DNA of 64,000 bases from Syngnathus acus (lineage: Eukaryota > Chordata > Actinopteri > Syngnathiformes > Syngnathidae). Shown here piece after piece: positions 1 through 12,600 of the stretch. The translations under genes and the position numbers were made by a program. Within the stretch, counting starts at the first letter, position 1. The number at the start of each line of letters is the position of its first letter. The stretch lies in the NCBI RefSeq assembly GCF_901709675.1, contig NC_051107.1:1185501-1249500 (forward strand). The letters are read 5' to 3'. The notes under the pieces are model-generated. The model made no database searches. It had not been told where the DNA came from and saw only the letters and a list, made by a program, of their open reading frames with translations.

Positions 1-404
1 GAGCCGAGAACACACTGGAAGGGAATTTCAGTCGAGAAGAAGGTTGCCGTTCGTTGCTATTTTATTGAAGGTCGGACACGTCAAGCTTTAAGCGCCTGTA
101 AGATTCGGCGACGCTGCCCCACTTCCTTTGTTTATCCATTTTTCCATTTGCTTCGCTTAAATAACCCCAGTTTCCGTTTACTGTTTTTTTTTTGCCTTCT
201 TTTGCAACTCGCGTATATTTTATTGCCGCTGTTCGTGTTTTTTATGCGCGAGCGGTTTGTTTTTCTATTTTCAAATCGATAAGCCCGTGATTATAAAGTG
301 AGTTAAACCTCGGTCGTTTGCTCGTTTTTTGAAATACGCCACTCGGCTAAATTGGATTTTTGACATGGTGGCGTGCACAACAAAACAAGAGCAGAAGGGG
401 TTTG

Positions 405-437
<33 letters not shown>

Positions 438-569
438 TCCAAGCGGGGCCTCTCCGCAGTAATAAAAGTAAAATAGACATTGGTCACACATCATTGCGCC
501 AAAATGCACTCTCAGACAGAATGGCGGGTTTTAGCACCAACACGGAGAAAGCGGGGTGGTGGCTCTTAC
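1..569. other. snd1 intron 16 (partial)
   Basis: No further snd1 exon is seen. A long T run at about 406-434 is present; nothing else recognisable. Confidence 0.6.
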
Positions 570-679
570 CTCTCTTTGCATCACCAGCTCTTTGGTGAAC
601 AGCATGGCCTCATCACTGAAAGGCTCCGCTACCTGCATGCCGCCTGGAGTGTTCCTGGAACTGCGTGGACACTCGATAC
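570..679 (-). CDS. snd1: snd1 exon 16 (SN4), last snd1 exon in window
   Basis: 110 nt coding [20 protein letters not shown], then [14 protein letters not shown]. Acceptor ATCCCAG|GT, donor AGAGAG|GTAAGA. It continues exon 15 in phase 1 and ends in phase 0. The next exon (start of the VEVEVE block) is not within positions 1-569. Confidence 0.93.
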
Positions 680-3600
680 CTGGGATACACATACAACAAA
701 ACCGCCGCTGGATATAAATCCTGCTTTATTTGCTAGAAATAGACTTTCTGGAAAGGGGGGGGTTGGGTGTCTGTCAGGATAATAACGAGGTGACATGGTT
801 TGAAAAAATGATTCAGGGACTCCAACTTATACGGCCGAGAGAAAGTGTGCAACTCCAAACTCCGAAATAATCCTGACAACAAGATCACCTGCCTCAATTT
901 CGTGGTTCTTGAATTATTCATCAGGAATCGAGCAAGCACTTTGCGACGTACTACAATCCGTGGCGAGATCCCGGTTCCCAGGTCTTGGTTCTTGTCGACT
1001 TAAGTGACTTTTCGCTCACACCACGTTAGACTTGAAAACATGGCAGTCGGTTACAAGAAACATTGAAGGACCTAGCCGGCCGGACAGGGCAGAGCTATGT
1101 TGTGTTCGTTTGGATCAATGTAAAAAATCCATCCATCCATTTACATTGATCTGTAATAGTGCCTTCTCTCCCAAATTCTTTTCCATCCTGAAATTTTAGG
1201 CTCGTGCATTTTCAACTTCACGGAAGGTCCAGATCAATATACCTTTCCGCCCATTCATCCGATTCAAAGGCTTTTTGTTAAAGTGAACTGAAAGCCTGCC
1301 AGGCTGACTATGCGCCACCGGTTATGTCATTAACAAGACTGCGGGCGGGCGGCCAAAAAAACACGGGACTGGCGGCGACGTGGCGACTTTACTGTTAATG
1401 GCATAACAGAACACGAAGCATTTTACACAGAAGACACACACCCACCACAATTTGGGATCCAGAGATAGAAGGTAGAAGGTTTGACCCAAATTGGTTAACT
1501 CCGATTAAGATTTTTTTCTTAAATAGCTCGCTAGTAATATACTAAGCTCCTCCCCACAGAGCACCGGTTGCCTTGGTGACATTTATTATTACATAACTCC
1601 CACCTGTCACCGAGCCAAACATCTGGCTCAGACAACTGCTGATTCATCTTATGTGACCCCCAGAGAAACAAAACCTACACTGATGACAAGAGACACACAC
1701 ATACACACACAAGCGCCCCCCCCGAGCGTACATGTCAATCCACCAAGCGACACATCAATCATCAGATGTGGTCTGGGAGGACGTTTGGAGTGGCTGCTTA
1801 ACCCTTGTATGGTGTTCGGGTTTCTGGGACCCGTTTTCAGTTTTTAATCAAAAGAAAAAATATAGATCTTGCTTTTCTGAATCCACACTGCGGCTCCGGA
1901 TACACACGGTCAGCTAGGACCTGTAGGCGGGCAAGGATAACACGGGCAAAGACCTTGCCAACTACGTTCAGTAGAGAGATACCACGGTAACTATCACAAC
2001 TACTTCACAACTACTACGATCTCCCTTGTTCTTGTACAGTGTAACAATCTTCATATCCTGTGGTACTTTGCCGTCTCTCCAACACCAACACAGGAGTTCG
2101 TGGAGTGGTTTCAGAAGCGCTGGTTTTCCGCACTTGATTAGCTCGGGAGGTATTCCATCCGCACCAGGAGACTTCCAACATGCTAGAGCATCAATGGCCT
2201 TGCTGAGCTCATCTAAGGTTGGTACATAGTCTAACTCGTCCATCACAGGAAGGTCTTCTAACGTACTGATTGCGTCTTGCGAAACTGGCGATGGATTGGC
2301 ATACAAGTCAAGGTAGTATTCTACCCATCTCGCTAGCTGTTTGCTTTTGTCAATGATGACTTCACCAGTCTTGGATTTTATGGGCGCATATTTCTTCACT
2401 AATTTCCCAGTAGCTTGTTTGATGCCTTCGTACATTGCCCTGACGTTGCCATTAGTTGAGGCATGTTGAATGGTTTCTGACAGCTGGAGCCAGTAGTCGT
2501 TCGCGCAGCGGCGGGCTGTTCTCTGGACGTTACCCCGTGCAAACTTCAGTTCCTGCAAGTTTTTTGGAGATGGGTGCTGCTTGTACTTGCAGAATGCTTT
2601 GCGTTTGACATCAAGGACTGACTCCATTTCGGCAATGTTCGCCTCAAACCAGTCTGTGTTATTGCGTTCCTTCTTACCATAAGTCAGAGTTGCTTCCGTC
2701 TGAATGGTAGTGCGGATAAACTTCCACCTGTCTTCAGCACACTCTCGATGATCATTTGACAGCGTGCTTTCCAGTCTTGCGATAAACTCGGCGTTCTTGT
2801 TTACACAGCTTGTCTTGCCGATATTGATGTGTGGCTGACACTTCGACTTCGAATGATAAAACCTCTTGAGCTTAAGATTCAATTTGCTCACAATCAATGA
2901 GTGGTCAGTGTCGCAGTCGGCGCTGTGGTAAGCTCTCTTGTTGCAGATGCTATTGAAAGAGTTACGTCGAGTGACTACAAGGTCAAGTTGATGCCCGTGT
3001 TTTGATCTCGGATGTCTCCAAGACACTTTGGGACATGCCTTGTTTTGAAAGTAGGTGTTGGTCACGCACAAGTTGCGAACAGAGCATAGTTCGAGAAGCC
3101 TTTGACCATTTTCATTCATCTTTCCAACGCCGTGAGATCCTAATACATCCGGCCATGACACCTGGTCCGCACCCACCCTCGCATTGAAGTCACCTAGGAC
3201 ATAAAGGTGCTCAGATACAGGGATTGTCATCTTCGTCATTCCGTGATCGAATCTTTGTCCTTTATGTAAACAACCGCCGCGCCACTTGAAATTCAAATTA
3301 CAGTAATCCCTTGCTACATCGCGGTTTCACTTTTTTTTTTTTTTTTTAAATTTGTGAAAGAATTCACATATAAGTCGCTCCTCAGTATAAGTCGCCACCC
3401 ACCACCCAAACTTTGAAAAAAACCCGCGATTTATAGTCCGAAAAATACGGTAGGTGAAACGCAGTAACGCGCTCCCGGCTTAAATTAAAAGCCCTTATTT
3501 AAACCAACAGTGCAATGTAGAGGAGTTAAATAATACAACTGGTTCATGAAGCAAATTTGAAGCTTCATTTTCACATCACTAGAAAATTCAGACAGTAGAG

Positions 3601-6600
3601 CAAGTTTTACTTCGCAAAATGAAAGTTGGAAAACATGTCTAGAGGGTAAACCAAAATTTGTAATCCATCCATCCCCAACCCCACCCATCCATCCCCAACC
3701 CCACCCATCCACCCAACCCACCCAAACCCCAATCCATCCATCCATGCATAATTTAGAGTAACGTCATATTCAAAGAGATTGTTTTTGCCACATTTTTTGC
3801 TTCAACTAAATAGACATTTTGCTGTACCTCCTTCCTTGACGAGTGTGAACAGGCTGAAAAGTGGCGATTATTTCACTTAAGATTCGTGACGACAGAACAA
3901 TTATGAGACGCCTTTGACCCCAATTAACACCATGAAGCAGTCAAATTAGTCTCAACACACAGAGATCAAACTAGCGTTTCATATTGCAGACGTTTGGTTT
4001 GGCATGCGGCGCACAAAGAAAAAGACAAATTGCTCAAAGTGGCATGCTGTGCGGTGGCGTCTCGCTGATACAGTAAACTCTGGCGTTCCGACTGACGGCT
4101 GCCTCGTCAATTTTGACAGATTGCTGCTCCACATACCTTTCAAAGTGCCCTTCATCTGCCACGGTCTCAAAATAAACAAATAAATAAATCGATGAATAAC
4201 CGCCACGTAAAAGTTTCCGGGGGCCGTCATACCTGAGATACTTCGGCACGGCCGTAGTGCTTCTCTTTACCGCGGCACGCTTTGCTTTTATCTGCCGGCC
4301 TGTCCTCTCTGCTTCACAGGTTCTTACTTCACCTTTTCCCCTTTCATCCAGGCTCAGAATTGCCCCTTCCTGTGCAAATAGCCTCCCACAAGGGCCTGTC
4401 AGAACTTTACGGAGCCTTTCAAGGAGTAGCGGGCAAGACAACAAGCAAAGGTGACTTGGAAGTTACCTTCAAGTCCAGCCTCTCCCGACTTGAAGCAACA
4501 GCTTTAGGCAATAGGACGCTTTGAGGTGTCTCTGTGGGGGGGGGGGGGGGGGGGGGGGGTCTTGGGTGTTAAATGACTAGAAAGAAGTTAGCGGCTTCAA
4601 AGACCAGTCGACGCTAATCAGCAATAGATCTCTGTGTTGCCTCGACAGCCTCCCACAGCATTGTTATAGAACATTGGGGGAAAAAAAAACGTTTGGCCAT
4701 GACTGAATGCAGCATGAAAGGAACACTAATGAAAGAATATGACTAACGCAGACCTGTTTTGACAGCAGCCTGCTGTGAATGCATCTGTATTACACAAAAA
4801 CCTCAACGTGATGACGAAGAGGGGGCTGCAAGTTGACATTTTGCCTTGAAAACAAATGAATGGGGCACTAATGGCTGCGTGCAGAGGTGTCAAGCCACTA
4901 ATAGGAATGGAAGCTATAAATAAACAGAGCAGGAAAGAAGTTCATTTGTAGCACTCTGGGCTAATCTACGCTAATGTGTATATTAAAGACAAGGCTTGTT
5001 GTCTCATTTCTTCAAATCGACTTTCATGCTTCAACAGGCTTCTCAACATTTTGCTAATAACCTTTGCCTTGATATCAAATCCAAAGTACGTGAGTATACT
5101 TAGCACAGTCTTATTAGGAGACGATGTCAAATGATGCTCGCGTGCAGATTTCGCATTGGCGAGGGTCTCCGCCGTTTCATCTTGCGGCAGGCGGCGCACA
5201 AAATGTAATTAAAAAACTATCAGCAGCTCGCAAAGACAATCAGTAGCAAATGACAAAAGTAATTAATACATACACGACACAGTCGCGCGCAATTAGGCCA
5301 ACCGCCGATGTTTGTCCGGAAATATGAGCCATTTCTTCAAGTGGAAAGTTTCTTGGAAAAACATTAACGCATCATCATCTGCAATGGGAAGCAAAAGTAC
5401 TTAGTAAATGCCGGAAAGGTGACGGGCGCAAATCATTGCGGGGGTGCTGAAATGTATGGCCTTTATTGTAAAGTGTATGCATTTTACCTTTCGTCGGCCT
5501 TCCCTTGACTTCATACTATTTTCCTTACAACGCACTCACCGGGCACAGTCGTGTGCACCAGTAGCCGAGTAGGTCAAAAGATGGTGCTTTTCAATGTGTC
5601 CTTGGGTTCACATTTTTCTAAAGCTGGGTTTTGATAGTATATTCAATTCTCTATATTTGGTTCTCTACATCAGTTTTTTTTTAAAGTTCATTTCCATTCA
5701 TTTCCCCAAATCAACACGTGTTGATCAATCCAATTTCTAAATTTTGTATTTTCTCATTAGGACAACAGCAATGTAATGCCCTGCCAGAAGTCCAATTTCC
5801 AAAATAAAAGCATACAGAGTAATCACAGTTTTGACACATTTTCATTGGTCACATGGTGCCTTATTAAGCTGCCGCACTTAGTAAACAAACACAAAATACA
5901 TACTTGGAGTGTTTGACTACTACGGAGAATGGAGACGGGTTCTTACAGCGTTGTGTTTTCAGAGTAATCAAACACCACTGCCTGTTGGAGCCCAATTTCG
6001 CTTTATCTACCGGTCTAGTCCGCCAAAAAGACTCAAGTGTGCTGGAAATTGCCAACTTTCTACGATTTTTTTTTCCAGTGGGTTTTTATTCTCTGGTGGT
6101 TCTACTATTGTTGATAGACATGCTTACCAACACAAAATAAGCGATGCTGGAAAGTGTTTCAGGGGCTGACTGTTCCAATAATTAAGATGTGGAGAGGCTG
6201 AATGTTCAAATAACTCAGTTGGGGAGAAACAATTTTCAAACACAGACAAAAGGACTGGGTTTCTTCTAGTGGTTGAGGCTCTTGCTGGTCTAATCATGCC
6301 TATCAAAATTCATGTAGCTATAATGAAACGGCTTTGGGGGCTGAACCGCTCCCCCTCTCCCAAAAACATAAAAACAAACACTCTGCCGGAGGCGCATGGA
6401 CGTGAATGAAAAGTCTCGTGCGTGCGTAAATTGGCGCTCGGTTTGTGTGTACGCACCAGCGAGCAGGAAGGTGATGAGGCAGGTCTCTTTGGGCATGTAC
6501 AGCTTCAGGCGAGAGCCGCTGAAGACGTACTCGACCACCGCTTCCGAGCGTCCGGCCCGTTGCAGGAAGGGCAGGAACTGCTTGGCTTTCTGCGTTTCCT

Positions 6601-9600
6601 GGCGGATGAAAGAACGCAAGGCCGGGATTTGAGATGAAGAATAATTCCGCTGATTTATACAGCTGGCTAAAGGTACAACCGATATCAAATGTGAAGTCAT
6701 TCTAGCAACAAACAAGCAAAGGAAAAGCAGTCGAGTGTTGGTAGTAGTAAATAGGAGAACTTTTCAACTTTTTATCAAAAGCAACCGAAATAGACAAGAC
6801 AGACGACATTGGCAACGACGGGGGATGTGCAGGCTTTTTTGTTGTTGTTGTTGTTCCTCCAGACATCTTTAAATCTTAGTCAGGCCTAATGAAGTCGACT
6901 TCTCAGTGACACGTCTGCAAGCTCATGCAATCCAAAGTAATTCCCAATCCTGCTTCTATCTCAGTCTGCAACAGTGACTCACATGGCTTTTTTTTTTTTT
7001 TGCAATGCCCGGGCCAAAATTACACGGAGAGAGAGGAGAGTGGGGAAGTGATGTGTATTCATGCAGGGCAGGCGAGAGGGGCTAGGAATCATAAACACTA
7101 AAAAATTATTTATTATGTGCCCACTGCAGGCAATAAGCATGTAGGCACAACAGACCAGTGAGTCACGGCCCGGTAGACTGTTTTTCTGTGTTTGTGTATG
7201 CTGTAGAGTAGCCAAAGGAATGGGAGCAAATTCTCAGAGGTAAGGCGTTCAAATAAGGAAGCTCAAAAAATATTTGAGCAGTTTTATATTTGAGTGACTG
7301 CAAAGTTCGAGCAAAATTTTTGTTTTGTCCTCATTCAATCTCTTGTCATCCAGTGTTGCTGATGCGCTGGATGAGATTCTCAAGTGGGTTTTAGTGGCAA
7401 GCAGAAACAGACATAATTGCGTCATCAGTAAGAATGACCTATGTTATGCTGTCGCATAATGGAACTAAGTGGGAGCATGTGTCAATTAAAACAGGAGAGG
7501 GCCGGGAATGGATCCCTGGGGAACACCAAATGGAACGTTGCAGGATATGATATCAATGAGAAAAACTGAAAATGAAAAGCAGATAAGCGCAGTTGCCATG
7601 CAATGATGTCATACTATAGCTACTGCAGTTAGCGCTACAGCGCTATCCCGCCGAAAAACAAGCCAGGTCAGTCTGTAGCGTTCCCGCAACGCTGGGTGGG
7701 AGCGTAGCTAAGGAGGCACAAGAGTCCCCCGCCTGAACTGCACCCACTGCAGTCCAAAGTAGCCGCTCGAGTGGGAGCCGAGCGATGCAAGCGCTCTCTT
7801 GTTCACGCCGACACAATCGCCGTGGTGCGTGGGAAGGGACATAGCCTAGCTCGGCACATGATAGGGGAGATCATTACGCAACCTTTAGGAGGTACGAGGT
7901 GAGTCAAGTGCTTTATCCACTCTGCTGAGTCTCACACGTTTGGTGTGCACAAAGAACGCCTGCTCTATTTGAGGACGCCACCCACTCCATGTATATAATC
8001 TCTAAACTGACGTATAGGGAGTGCGTGTGATTCTGTGTGTGAGGGCTTCGAGAGATGGAAAGAAGGGGAAAAAGCGGACTTGTACTGATTGCTATTTTTG
8101 GTCCTTTTTTCGAGCTACCCGTTACACTCGCTTAGCTATTATGTGGCTAATGACGGCTACATTGTATCATCCAGATGAAATGTCCGCTACCTTGATTCAT
8201 GAGTGAGCAAATTTGTGAATATTTCAAACTAAGAGCGCATGATTGGTTGTTTTTCTGCTTAATTTTGCAAGCCACAATTCAAGCATGAGGGGGGGAAAGG
8301 TAATTAAGGTAGTGTGGTAGAGTAATGCCCTCACATGAAAGAAAGCAAGCCAAAATCACGGCAGTTTGAGTCATTTATAAAACACACAAAACAAGAAAAC
8401 TCACAAGCAGCTGCTGTAGGCCACTACTCACGCCCAGATGCTCAACTCAGCCAGACCCATTAGACACACACATTCAACACAAATACTAGATCGTACACAC
8501 AGTGGGTGCATTTGATATGGAAAAAAAATATACACTCCCGTTCAAAAGTTTGGGGTCACAAAATTGTTTGGGTGACCCCAAACTTTTGAACGGTAGTGTA
8601 AATATTATTAGAATAAAATATTATGAATTAAATATTATAAATTATATCTTATATTTGTATAAGATTATAAAAAATCTATGAATATAAGTATACATATATA
8701 TTATAAGATTTTTTACACAGAAGATTATATATATAATCTATAAATAATTATCTAAATAAATATTTACACTACCGTTCAAAAGTTTGGGGTCACCCAAACA
8801 ATTTTGTGACCCCAAACCTTTGAACGGTAGTGTATATTTTATAACACTCCCTTTTATTATGCTATATTGTCTTTGTTAAACAAATAAAATTATTTGATAG
8901 TGTTGCCAGCTTGCCTAACGAATTAAACTCTTATGTGAAGGTACCACTGTATATTGCTTTGGTCTTCCATTATTAAAGCAAATTAATTATTGAGCAGTGG
9001 ATACACCACCGGCCGCAATTACTCAAGGCACATTGACTTAGCATGGCGGCTTAAGTTGTGTTGGCCGCCGATGAGGCGGGACTGTATTCGCGCCGACAGC
9101 ATCGCATTCCCTTGCCATGTCATTTGCAATGGACTACGAGTTTGCACTGAACAAATATGGCAAAAATACAGCTAAAGTACCCGAAGTTATGCAAAAAAGA
9201 CGAGAGCCTAATTAATTTGCCCAAATGTCTCTCGAGTGGCCACGAGTACGATGTACAAGAGCGCTCAAGTGACAGAGACAATGAGGCGCTAATGTTCCCA
9301 AAGTTCAATTTAGAGTCTTTGGCGGCTTGGACTATTAAAGTGGTTCATTAAAATGTATAAGGCTTGCCTCTGCGACACGTGTCGAGGCATACTGGCCACT
9401 CCAGTAACTGCAAATCTGAGTAAAAAGGTTCAGGTTTGTGTCGGTTGGGTGGGATTTTGTCATAGTTGTGGCATATGATTGGAAGATGGGTTGGAAGCAT
9501 TATTTACTTTCTGCATTAGAGGTCAAATGAACCCAAACTACAATTGCCATACCCGAGGAGTAGAGCGAGACATTTTAGTGATTTTGCACAAAAATTCGAG

Positions 9601-12600
9601 AAGAGCAACAAAATAACCGAGTGGAGTCCCAACTCCCCATTAATTGTTCTCATCATTGCACACTGTGTTCTGGCTTGCCCTCCACCAACGCTACCCTATC
9701 ATCGAGTCTGGCAAATGTGAACAGCTGCAACGGTGCACTGGGAGTTAATAAGAGATTTCCTGACTTCCTAATAACCAGACGATGCTTTAGGGTGTATTTT
9801 GGGGTGGAGGTCCATGCGAAGTTGTTTCGAAAGACCTACCCCAGAGATATCTGCCACTCTGTGAATGGGAACCTCCTTCTTGCTGTGCAGCCCCTTTCCG
9901 TTCTTGATGGCCCTGCAATCAAACCAAAAACATGTCCATTTTTAAGTCTTTTTTTTTTTTCATGGGTTTTACAACCCCTAACTGGAGGCGGATGGTGAGT
10001 TCAAGAAGTCAACATAATGGCGACTGTTTTATCAAACGCCTCAAGAGCAGGAAACGGTAGCAGTTGGCCACTTTTGCTCTTGTGCGCTACATACCATGTA
10101 TGTGTTTAATCGCCGGCAGGGAGAGAGGGAGGGAGGTTCCTTGAAGGCACTAAAAATACAAGCAAGCCTAAAGACAGAAACCTATCATCAGCTCTAATAA
10201 GACCCCTGCCGGGGGGAGGGAGAGATTAAGAGAGCAGGAGCGGGAAAAGGGAAGGCCAAAGAAGGACAGAAAAGCAAGGCGCGAGAGGAGAGAAAAGGAA
10301 GGAAGGAAGCAACGGCAGAAAGAGGGAGAGAGGGAGCAGACTATAAAAGGAAGCTGCATCTGCTCTACCTATAGCCAGATCTTAATCTATGGCACAGTAA
10401 TAAAGCTTGAGATAAATCTCCCCACTGCACCTCCATATAATTATATTCATAGCAGCTGTATAAAGGGAGCCAGCAGTCGGGCACACGAGTGTGTGTATGC
10501 GTGTTCCGAAATATACCAAACGCTTCCCGGGGAAACAACCAAAAAATGATCGGTTGTGACGTGCAACGAAAATAAAACACTGGAAAGCCATTTTAGATGG
10601 GGGACGGGGAGGGGGGGAATAACCCCCAAGGTTAAAGTCAATTTCATTCAACATCCCCATTGTCAAGGTCACAGAGATTGTTTGCAAAAAACAATTAAGG
10701 GTGGTTGCTCACCGGGCCTCCGCGGCAAGGAGCTCATCGTAGTGCGAGGAGCGCTGGTCGTCGTCCTGTCGGTACCTGATGACCGTGGCCAGGCCTTTGC
10801 TGACCAGAGCTTCTGCGATGTTACTGTGGGCAACAAGGAGGCATAAGTGTCCAGACATTTGGAGGTAGATTCTACTTAATGCCCAAATATGTGCTTCTCC
10901 AAAATTGTGTGATCTCTTTGGCATTATAGCCCAGGTAGAGCTGATCAAAATTAATCGATTAATCGAAAACTGTTAATGAATCGTTTTACCTTAGAATTGT
11001 CCAAATGTGAACCTCTCAACTATCATTTTTGAGTACTTATAGTATTCATTCATGAAAACAGATTATCTTTTGTGTTGAATCAAAACAAGATGTCTGCTAG
11101 TTTGGTGAGTAAGACATTAACCAACTATGTGTGATCTGGTTAGTTGTTTTTAATCACTAAACAAAAATAACAATCAACAAAAAATGGAGACAAATGGTTT
11201 TGTAACGCGTTAATGCAAAATGAAATTTTATACGATTATTCGATGGAATATAGGTGTCGATGGTTTGCCTTCATGAAAATGAGGTTCTGTCTAAAAAAAA
11301 ATACTTAAATAAAGGGGGCAAGAATGAAAGGATTTCAAGGTTAAACACAAAATGTGCTAGCTATTGTAATCACAGTGATTACAGTCAAACACCGTTTGAG
11401 TCTGCTTTCTTGCAGATCCCACCCCATAACAAATGTAACGACCATTTTTACACACGCAAAATTGTGTCATTATGCGCTGGGTGGGAATCCTGCTGCCCGT
11501 GGGTTACTTAAACTCACATTCCACCGATGGTGACTGTGGCACAGGTGCGCTCTGAGAAGGCAGGGGTGCTTTCGCCTGGGCCGGTTGCTGCTCTGATGTA
11601 GTCCACCGTCACGTTGACCTAAAAAAATAAATAATAAATGAATGTATGAGATATTCAACTAAAAAGTACCCATAGGAAGCACAATTTAAAGTGATAGTCA
11701 TTTTTGGGGGAGGGGGTGTTCTCAAGGTCACCCCCAGTCAGTGTGCATCATGTCAGGCATGAGTGCAGAGCTCCCAAGAGGATGATTGCGAGTGTGTGTG
11801 CGGGCACAAGTCGGGAAGCCACACGACTCGGGCACCGCGTTCTCCCTGAGACCAATTCAAACACCCAAGAGATTCGCTTTTGTCACATGAGCCGCGTGGA
11901 GCGCTTTCACTACGTGATACAAGTTCGCCGCTTAAAAGTACCGTGTGTTTCGAGAGCAGAATCCAATCACAAGGTGCAATCAGACCGATCAAAGAAAGCT
12001 CATTTAAACAGTTTTACGCCGACCCGGCGAGATCGTAATGAAGACGTCAACTTGAGAGCGTCGGGCAGTGATCATCCAGTGTTCATTTTAATTGACTATT
12101 ATTATTATTTTTTAAAAGGTTTGTTTTTGGGGTTTTTTCTGGTAATAAGTTCAATTGTGGTGTCTAATGAAATCGCTCTTCAGTGGAGCATGGCAGCTCA
12201 TGCCGCAGTAATGAACTCATTATGCTTAACTTTGGATCTTGGCTGATGGCGTGCAAGGTAAAAAATAAAAATAAAAAAAAGGAAGAGGGGTGGGCGAACA
12301 TGAGGGTAGCTTGTGCATTTTTACCCATAAAATCCTGACAAGTCCTTGGGTTATTAAATAAGATAATTTTGTGCTTATGTGTGTGGAAAAAAACCCTTCA
12401 ATTGGCAACCATTGTGGAATAAGACTGGCTTATTTTCACATCATAGATTCATTTAAGCTTGCTCGCCCGCTCCCCCGAGACATCCTTCGATGCCTTGTAG
12501 CCCAAACGCGATACGTGCTTTCATGGCGTTTCATTATAATGTGAGGCAATTAAGACAAAAGCTTTCTATGTTGCGTCCGTGCTCGTCTTTGAATTTAAAT

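Larger units (their letters stand above)
680..6456. other. snd1 intron 15
   Basis: A 5.8-kb intron. It holds a non-LTR retrotransposon fragment (1862-3248), a piece of a DNA transposon end (3331-3450), a CCATCC/CCAACC-rich low-complexity tract (about 3661-3735) and a 24-base G run (4536-4559). Elsewhere no gene or repeat is recognisable. Confidence 0.8.
6599..9839. other. snd1 intron 14
   Basis: Contains a short GTT-repeat tract near 6840-6856, a LINE reverse-transcriptase relic (7300-7600) and a complete MITE (8531-8834). No other gene signal is seen. Confidence 0.75.

Noticed and set aside
3301-3330. cagtaatcccttgctacatc as a further transposon end
   Set aside because: No matching inverted end found, so an element cannot be delimited.
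11704-12246. 180-residue open frame (+) in snd1 intron 11
   Set aside because: Composition is low-complexity in part, no family resemblance, and it lies in an intron.
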